The translations under genes were made by a program, and so were the position numbers. The notes below the pieces were generated by a model. That model ran no database searches and was not told the origin of the DNA. It was given only the letters and a program-made list of their open reading frames with translations. Of a DNA stretch of 64,000 bases, positions 57,516 to 64,000 are shown one piece after another; within the stretch, counting starts at the first letter, position 1, and every line of letters starts with the position of its first letter. Location of the stretch: positions 7,192,001-7,256,000 of the forward strand of contig PUFA01000006.1 in assembly GCA_003508835.1 (NCBI GenBank), written 5' to 3'. Source of the DNA: Eonycteris spelaea (taxonomy: Eukaryota > Chordata > Mammalia > Chiroptera > Pteropodidae).

Positions 57516-58489
57516 GAAGCTGGGATGTGTCACCACATGCAAGGAACTGCGTTTGGCCTCTGCCCTGCAGTTGTCTTCTGTTAGGAGTGGGTCGAATGTG
57601 CCATTCTTGGCCCAGCCAGAGGACCCTGCCCTGGCCTGTGATGGGCCCATGCTTCTGGGGGAGGACTGGCTGGGGCAGATTAAGTGACCAATCCTTGAGG
57701 CCCCTTTCCAGCTGCCTCAGGCCTCCTTTTGGGTGGCCAGGTGGGAGAGAGACTTAAACTTAGGGCCTCAGGGTGCTTTCCAGAAAGGACCCTTCTAGAA
57801 AGCAACCCTGAAGGTTAGATGCTGAGTGCTGTGCTTTCTACCTGTTCTGGTACACACCTGGCTCCTGACTTGCAGTTTCCTTCCTCCTGAGAAAACACTG
57901 TCTGGTCCTGATCTGGGAGAGATCTGTTCCTCCACCTGCCGCCATACCTGCCTCTCCCACCTCAGTGCACCTAGGCCCCTTCCCCAGACTATGCACCTCG
58001 GCACCCCAATTTTGCTCTGAGCCTCCCTCCCTGATTCCTGGATTGTCCCCTGTATGCAACTGACTCACCTTCCCACCCCCCAACCCACACATCACTTTAT
58101 GCATTCAGGCTCCAAACTTGGGCACCTGGGCCTTCCACTCTTTACCCCACATCTCAGCAATTCCCCTAAGCTGCCCCAGGTCTGATACCTGTGAGATCCT
58201 CATCTCCCCACAACTCCCCACTTCTGAAGTTCACCAGACTATGGTAGGGCAGAGTTAGAGGCATGTGATGGGAGCTATGAGCTCTATAGGTGGACATCCA
58301 AGGACGTAGCAGGAGCCTGAGAAACCCCTTGGGCTTTACCCGCTGGGATGTGCCCTTTGGTAATTCTGGGGACCTAGAGACTTGCCTCGCTCCCCTTACT
58401 GCCTTGAACTGAAATTCAAGCTGCCATTCACAGGCTGGGAGAGGGGCTGGCTCCCTTCAACACTGGGATGATAGGGAGGAACAATAGAG

Positions 58490-58665
58490 TGGAGTAAGGG
58501 GGCTTCTTTGAACTTTAAGCTCCTCTTCTGTAAAATGGAGATGGTAACCCCACATCACAAAGCCATCAGGAAGGCTGGGTGAGATGGTGCAAGTGAAGCG
58601 CTGAACGCAGTGTGTATCACATCGTAGGGAGCCTAATAAATGACAGCTGTGGTCAAGAAGATGCT
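58490..58665 (+). repeat. MIR, 3' two thirds
   Basis: CTCCTCTTCTGTAAAATGGA then AGGGAGCCTAATAAATGACA. Confidence 0.65.
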
Positions 58666-58699
58666 GCTGGTACCTGCACATCAATCATCTGTTCATTTA

Positions 58700-58865
58700 C
58701 GAATCCCCCAATAGACAGTTATCAAGCATCTTCTGCACATAGGCTCTTGGCTGTTGCTGGAGACACAGAGTAAACTAGACATGGGATTGGTTCTTGGAGA
58801 AGCCACAGTCTTACTGTGTAGGCAACGTTAAGTTACAAGGCCCCATGGGCTGGCCCTAACAGAGT
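58700..58865 (-). repeat. L2 fragment, antisense
   Basis: ATCAAGCATCTTCTGCACAT and GAGACACAGAGTAAACTAGA follow the reversed L2 order. Confidence 0.45.
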
Positions 58866-59012
58866 GAGATGGGGTGCCAGGAGATCAGCATTTGGACATG
58901 GTCAAGGAAAGGTTCCTGTTAGAACCTGACGAAAAGGGTCCCATTAAGATGAGGTTATAAGCCACTTTCTCAGCAGGCGGCAACATTTTCCAGGGCCTTC
59001 CATCCCCAAATC

Positions 59013-59390
59013 TGTCGGGAGCCACACAAAGACAAAAAGATGGCCACGGTTCATGAGGTTCCTGCTTCACTTCCTGGAGATTAGCTGCAAGCCCGCGCGC
59101 GCCAACAAAGAAAGCCCGCGCGCGCCAAAAGATACTTTTCTCTCCCCTCCTTCCCCATTATCTTATACCAATCAGAATGTAGCTCATTGCCACCCCTGCT
59201 ACGCGGCCAATCCCCTGCCTACAAGCCCACTCCGCCCCTGAACACCGGTGTATATATACCCCCGTCTCACAATAAAATTTGAAGGCTTGATCAGAGTATT
59301 GTCTTGCCTTCGCTCTTCTCTCGCCCCCATTTTCTTTCAGGTCGGATCCTCCTCGTCCCCACAAATAACTAGGTCCCGCGGGTCGGGACA
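59013..59390 (+). mobile_element. Solo LTR of a class II (IAP/betaretrovirus-like) endogenous retrovirus
   Basis: The 378-bp element begins TGTCGGGAGCC and ends GGTCGGGACA, so it has TG...CA ends. It is flanked by perfect 6-bp target duplications CAAATC at 59007-59012 and 59391-59396. Internal promoter parts are visible: CCAAT at 59168-59172 and 59207-59211, a TATA box TATATATA at 59251-59258 and the polyadenylation signal AATAAA at 59271-59276. The 6-bp duplication and the TGT-GGGAGCC start are typical of class II LTRs; the exact family is not assigned. No internal retroviral sequence is present, so this is a recombined solo LTR. It is the youngest-looking insertion in the window and lies in the sense orientation of GRIK3. 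Confidence 0.9.
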
Positions 59391-59528
59391 CAAATCTGAA
59401 TCGCATTAATAGCCACCTGTTTTATTTTACTAGCACCCTTGGGTCCTCCAAACAGAAACCTGGGCTCGAGGGCATGGCATGACCAGCTTTGGCCCCTGTA
59501 AGATGGGCCTGGATACCACTGCCCCCTC

Positions 59529-59690
59529 CCATTCATTCATTCATTCATTCATTCAGCTATGCCGCTATGTGTCAAGCACTCTGTGCTCTGAAGTTATAGG
59601 CAGGAACAAAACAAATCCTAGTCCCTGGATTAGGAGAACCTCAATTCCAGTTGGGGCAAAGGTGGTTAATAAAATGGGCCTAGCTCCTCC
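59529..59690 (-). repeat. L2 3' end, antisense, with CATT repeat
   Basis: A CATT tract then CCGCTATGTGTCAAGCACTC and GGCAGGAACAAAACAAATCC. It lies 140 bases behind the solo LTR. Confidence 0.6.
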
Positions 59691-60034
59691 CAGACTGGCA
59701 ATGGCCTCTCCTGGTTCCTCCTAAATTAGAATTTGTCACATCTCTTCCAGGACCCAGTCTGGGCTTGGCTACCCTTGACACCACCCAGGTTAGGTCCAGT
59801 TTAAGACCCAGACTAAGCCTGAGGAACGTGGTGGGCTGGGTGCGGTCACCCCTGGCTCCTCCAAGGCTAGGCCAGGCCACTCTCATTTTCCCCAGAGGCG
59901 ACCTGAGAGGCAGGAGCTGTCCAGGGCTTTGGACTGACACGGTCTGCCAGGGGCACCTCCACCATTCCCAGCCTGGTTGCAGCCAGCCCCTCCTGCCCGA
60001 GCAGTGGGGCTGGCTCCCCCTCGCCGTGTGCGGC

Positions 60035-60260
60035 GTTGATCTCTGGAATTATATTTTTTTTCCGATTTAACAACTGCAAGTGTTTGCTGCGGCTTTACTG
60101 CCTTAAAAATGTTTTCTAATAATCCCCAGGTGTTTCTCTCGCATACAATAGCCTGGCTTGTTACAGCCCAATTAAATCCTTATTTGAGACGCTTAATTAA
60201 AACGCTGAACAGAACAAGCCATAAAGCTTGCTCCTTGCCAGACTCATGCCAAAAGTGACT
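60035..60260. promoter_or_regulatory. Candidate conserved non-coding element
   Basis: CCCAATTAAATCCTTATTTG and GACGCTTAATTAAAACGCTG with CpGs retained, between GC-rich flanks and 200 bases before a MER20. Confidence 0.4.
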
Positions 60261-60455
60261 TTCCCAGGCCTGCCCCTGGCATTTGCAACTTCCCCTTTTG
60301 ACCTGGTTGGGGAAGGGACATCCAGTTTCCCATCCCGGGGTGGGGGGAGGGGGTGTGCCATGGATGCTGAGCTCGGTTACCTAGAGACACAGGGATGGGC
60401 TCCTTGAACCCTTGGCTCCCAGTTCCCCAGCTGGCCTCTCCTGGCTCCCTCCGAG

Positions 60456-60668
60456 CAGGATTTCTTAGCCTCTGAACTATTTAGGGCCATTTTTTTGTTG
60501 TCGTGAAAGCCGCCCTATGCATTGCAGGATGTTTAGCAGCATCCCTGGCCTCTACCTACAGGATTCTAGTAGCACTCTCCCCTCATGTTGTGGCAAACAA
60601 ATGTATCTCCAGACATTGCCAAGTGTCCCGGAGGCGGAGCAAAAATAACCCTCTGCCGAGAACTGCTG
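60456..60668 (-). mobile_element. MER20 (hAT-Charlie), antisense
   Basis: TGCATTGCAGGATGTTTAGC, AGCATCCCTGGCCTCTACC and CTCCAGACATTGCCAAGTGT are MER20 hallmarks. Ends are CAGGATTTCT and GAGAACTGCTG. Confidence 0.85.
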
Positions 60669-60999
60669 TCTTCAAGGGAGGCATCATCCATCGCCAGGAG
60701 CCGGGACACAGCTGCGCAGGCCCTGGAAGCTAATTCACCCTCCTCGCCTCAGACCAAGTGCTAACAGAATTGGGTGCTCTAGGTGACAGAGATGCCTCTG
60801 TTTCCCCTCTGGGAGCAGAGATGCCCCCGGACACCAGGAGAGTGCCTGGTGGAAACCGAGAGGAGAGCCCACAAACACACATCTCTGTGCAAAGAACCAA
60901 CGTTTCTTCAGATATTCTTGGTCTTCCCTTCTTCTCCCATTGCTCAGTTTAAGACAGAATGGAGCCAGGTCCCTTTGAGCAAAAGTTCAAGGTAAGGTG

Positions 61000-61125
61000 A
61001 CCAACTTGTTCCAGTTTTCTCAGACTTCTGGGTTTCGTATTAAAAGTCTCAGGTCCATGGGAAATTCAGTCTGAGCAAACTGGGATGGACGGGAGGCCTG
61101 ATCATTTCTCACCCCACCAAGTGGT
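61000..61125. mobile_element. Possible MITE-like DNA transposon relic
   Basis: GGTGACCAACTTGTTCCAGT at one end and CAAACTGGGATGGACGGG at the other are imperfect inverted repeats. The inner parts TTTTCTCAGACT and AGTCTGAGCAAA are also inverted. The family is not certain. Confidence 0.4.
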
Positions 61126-61174
61126 CCCGGAGCACTGTCCTAGAAGGATGAGTTATTACTGACAAGCCATATGC

Positions 61175-61330
61175 CCTGCGTGTACCATCTGGTGGGTATG
61201 GTGTTGTTAGCTTCATTTTATGGGTGAAGAAACCGAGGTCCAGAGAGACCTGCCCAGATGACACAGTAGTGGAGGACCAGGATCTGAACCAGTCCTGCCT
61301 CTTCCCACTTCACTCTCAGAAGCCTTTTTC
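61175..61330 (-). repeat. MIR, antisense
   Basis: CATTTTATGGGTGAAGAAAC then CAGGATCTGAACCAGTCCTG. Confidence 0.65.
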
Positions 61331-62054
61331 ACAAGATCCTGCAGGAAAGACTGGTTCTGATCCAAAAAGAGTCTCTCTGTGGCCTTGGCGTGACCGTGAA
61401 GGAAGTAGAGCTGCTTTCCTGGTGCTGACGCCCGTTGACCAGAGGCAGGAGGTGCTGATTACAGGCTGAAGCAGAAGCCAAGCTCGCGGAGATGGGAGAG
61501 CCAGACCTCCAGACATCAGCTATGAGATCCTTGGTCTTTCACAGAGCCTCTGACAAGTTCTTTATTAGCCTGGTGACGGTTCCAGCTTCCGTAACAAAGA
61601 GAATGTGACTGGAGGTGCCATTTGGGACCTAATCCTGACCACCAAGAAGGCAGTAGAGAGACATGACGGAACCAGCTCTGTTTGTGATGTCCGAAGAGCA
61701 TGCAGGTGACATATTGAAGCTCAGAGGACACATGAGCAGGGCTCTGTGGCCTTTAGATGGGAAGCTCAGAGAATTGGGGAAATCGCAGACTCCTGTTTCT
61801 GACGTTGTCATTGCAAATCGACCCAAGGAAGTAGAATGGGTGTGGGGCGGTTCCTAAGGAAACGTGGTTGTGTGGAGAGCTCTCTGGAGAGGTTGGATTT
61901 ATAGTGGTTGTATCTGAGGATGGACAACAGGGAGGTTAATCAAGAAGGCACATCAGAAGGGGTACGATTCCTGGGACATATCACTTCCCAGAGGGAGTTC
62001 CAAATGCTGTAACATTAAGGCAGTATCTGGAATATGCTTAAAGAAATCACCATA

Positions 62055-62240
62055 AGTCGTACTAATGGCTGCTATTTATTGAGTGGTTACTGCGTGCCAG
62101 ATACGTTGCTAAACATTCTCCATGTAGTGTAGGAAGTATGGGTCACCCCGTTTTTTTCAGATGAGGAAACAGGCCGATTCCAGCACCTGCCCAAAGGCAG
62201 AGGTGTAGTCAGTGTTGGAGGCAAGATTGAGTAGCTACAC
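62055..62240 (-). repeat. MIR, antisense
   Basis: TATTTATTGAGTGGTTACTG then TTTTTCAGATGAGGAAACAG. Confidence 0.65.
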
Positions 62241-62244
62241 TGAC

Positions 62245-62405
62245 CCGTTTGGATTTAAGGTTTGGCCACTTCCTCGTTCTGTGGCCTCTGGTCAGTTGTC
62301 AGTTTCTCTTTTTTGTAGAAAGGAGGTTCTGAGACTTAAAAGAATTCATCCATGTGATATGTCCACAAAGCGATGGGCGTGTAGCTTATGTCCAATAAAT
62401 GAGTT
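62245..62405 (+). repeat. MIR, sense
   Basis: Diverged tRNA arm, then GCTTATGTCCAATAAATGAG. Back to back with the preceding copy. Confidence 0.5.
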
Positions 62406-63933
62406 CCCTCTTCTCTAAGAGACGTGTAATAATAATGTACACGTAGCGTTGCAGAGAGCCCCTGAATGAGCTATGGAGTGGAAAAAGAAGGGAGCAGAAG
62501 GCAGGCCAGAGGAGTGTAAAAAAGTCTTTTCAATTTCTATTGAGAATGAGAAAACGGTTTCTTATTGATGGGTGGCAAGGGACACAGAGGTGGCACTTAG
62601 GTTCTGTTTTGTTTTGATGTTGGAGGAAAGGGCCATCAGCCTAAAAGGGGCAGGCCAGACTTTGGGGAGAGAAGTAGCTCCAGGTGAGCTGGACAGGAGT
62701 CCTGTGCCTGGGCACTGAAACGACTGGCTGCCGAGACCCTTGAACCACTGCCGGTGACTTCTGGAGAACAGAGGTTGCAAGGTTCCTAGAAGACTGGGAA
62801 TGGGCAGATTCCAAAAGGAAAAGTGATTTCCGGAAACTACACATCAGGGAGCTTGCTTGAAGCGGAAGTTTGTGAGCACCTAGACGCAACATGAGTTCAC
62901 CATAAACAAAACCAAGCTTTCCTGAAGATCTGTCATGTATCACGTGTTATGTTAGGCTCAAGGCCAAGTCCTGCCAGACTAAGCTTTCTTCCTTGGCCAG
63001 TGTCAGTAAACTTCAGACCAAGGACATGCATATGACTGGATATGCCTGGACAATCTCAAGCTCTTCTTGTGGACAAGATGGAGAAATGCAAATATCTAGA
63101 AGGGCGATTAGGCAGATTAGTAACTGGCCCAGTGTTTGCATCCCAAGGGTGCTGCCTCATTAACGGCTCCGTCCACATGCAGAAGGGTTACTGCCAGAGC
63201 ACCGCACGGCTTTGTCCTTGGCTCACATACATAGGGGATGGGTTACTACGTACATGTGCCTAGGGACCAGTAAAAGTGAAAGCACCAGGGCTTAGGCAGA
63301 ATGGAAGCTGAAGGGTGGTTTGGGTCCAGGATGTCCAGCTGCAGGAATGTCCCACGGAGAGGATTCAGGTCCCCTGGTTTCCTCCCTGCATTCCTGACTG
63401 CCCATTGCCTCCTCCCCCTATTCTCTGCCTCAGGGCTCATGCTCACATGTCGTTCCTGTCCTGCTGTGCCTCTCACTTGCACATGGTCTGGCATGACCCC
63501 GCCATCCTCTCTAACCTCCCACTGCCAATCACTGCATGCTCGCCGTTGCCTAGCTCAGATTCCCATGAGAAGGAATCTGATGGGACCATCAGCTTTTCAT
63601 GTGAGGCCATTGTTATGGGTCTTGGCCAAGCTGTGGATGAGCTGCCAGCCTCCACCAATCATGAAGCCCCAAGAGGGTGTAGTCTGGGTGGGGGAGTAGG
63701 TCATAAGATGCAAAAAAGGGGTGCCCAAGGTCTGCCCTTTCAACAGATGTGGCGGATTGAACATGACCACCATGAGCAATAATGACCATTGTTATTATTG
63801 ATGGTGTGGCAGGTATAAATATGCTTGTTAATTTCACATATAACGTGAAATTGTGGGAAATTGCAATTACATTGGATGACAGCGCAGCAGTTATAAGGAT
63901 CTTGATGGCTCTGTAGTTTTTGCAACACCACTC
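62406..63933. other. Unannotated intronic stretch
   Basis: Neither strand shows a domain-bearing frame. The open frames at 63301-63782 overlap in two registers and look compositional. Confidence 0.5.
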
Positions 63934-63947
63934 CCTCCCTCTGGTGG
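63934..63947 (-). promoter_or_regulatory. CTCF-like core motif, minus strand
   Basis: CCTCCCTCTGGTGG is the reverse-strand core with one mismatch to SYGCCMYCTRSTGG. It lies in non-repeat sequence near the window edge. Motif match only. Confidence 0.3.
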
Positions 63948-64000
63948 GCGTCTACACAGCTCCTGTCCTCAGCAGCTCTCTCTCCATCCCCTCCAGCACT

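Larger units (their letters stand above)
21217..64000 (+). other. GRIK3: GRIK3 intron 1, 5' part (continues beyond the window)
   Basis: Exon 2 should begin with sequence encoding GIFEYADG after an AG acceptor. I find no such frame up to 64000, so the rest of the window is intron 1. GRIK3 is known to be a gene of more than 200 kb with a very long first intron. I saw no nested host-unrelated gene apart from the doubtful small ORF at 54796-55041. Confidence 0.88.

Noticed and set aside
59013..59390. Part of a complete provirus
   Set aside because: Identical target duplications flank the single LTR directly and no gag, pol or env sequence is adjacent.
63301..63782. Two overlapping plus-strand frames of 132 and 155 codons
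   Set aside because: They overlap in different registers over Pro/Ser/Cys-rich translation without a domain, and no splice context supports exon 2 of GRIK3.

Overview
The window is 64 kb of nuclear DNA from a placental mammal. Three things show this: a protein-coding first exon ending in a canonical splice donor inside a GC-rich CpG island, more than 40 kb of intron-like sequence after it, and a dense set of old mammalian repeats (MIR, L2, L1M, hAT-Charlie, Tigger). I saw no Alu, rodent B1/B2, carnivore tRNA-Lys SINE or ruminant Bov-tA/BovB copy by eye. That argues against those lineages, but I cannot name the species. There is no bacterial, phage, plasmid or CRISPR content.

The only certain gene is GRIK3, the kainate-type ionotropic glutamate receptor subunit 3 (GluK3), on the + strand. 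Its first coding exon is at 21102-21216. It encodes the 31-residue signal peptide and the first residues of the mature amino-terminal domain, and is followed by a GTAAGG donor. Bases 1 to about 20190 are upstream intergenic DNA. A CpG island promoter and 5' leader with a 33-codon upstream ORF occupy about 20190-22340. Everything from 21217 to the end is the beginning of the very large intron 1.

Within intron 1 the most informative regulatory candidate is a perfect match to the 17-base REST/NRSF (RE1) consensus at 33806-33822, about 12.6 kb downstream of exon 1. A full CRE palindrome (25244) and several CTCF-like cores are weaker candidates. Several AT-rich, repeat-free blocks look like conserved non-coding elements (for example 23870-24170, 46380-46560, 54380-55300 and 60035-60260), but I cannot test conservation.

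The repeat landscape is mostly ancient. There are about 40 MIR and about 15 L2 fragments, with MER30, MER5A and MER20 hAT copies. A Tigger-like DNA transposon is inserted inside an L1 3' end (47065-48085). The one clearly younger element is a complete solo LTR at 59013-59390, flanked by a perfect 6-bp target duplication and resembling a class II (betaretrovirus/IAP-like) ERV. Other structure includes a perfect 19-bp hairpin at 41777-41817, a 100-bp local duplication (53172 and 54122), and an 81-codon minus-strand ORF with a predicted membrane segment (54796-55041) that may be chance.

Repeat boundaries are by eye and approximate unless terminal repeats or target duplications are quoted. I found no convincing novel biological system. 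The findings are candidates ranked by how well the bases support them.
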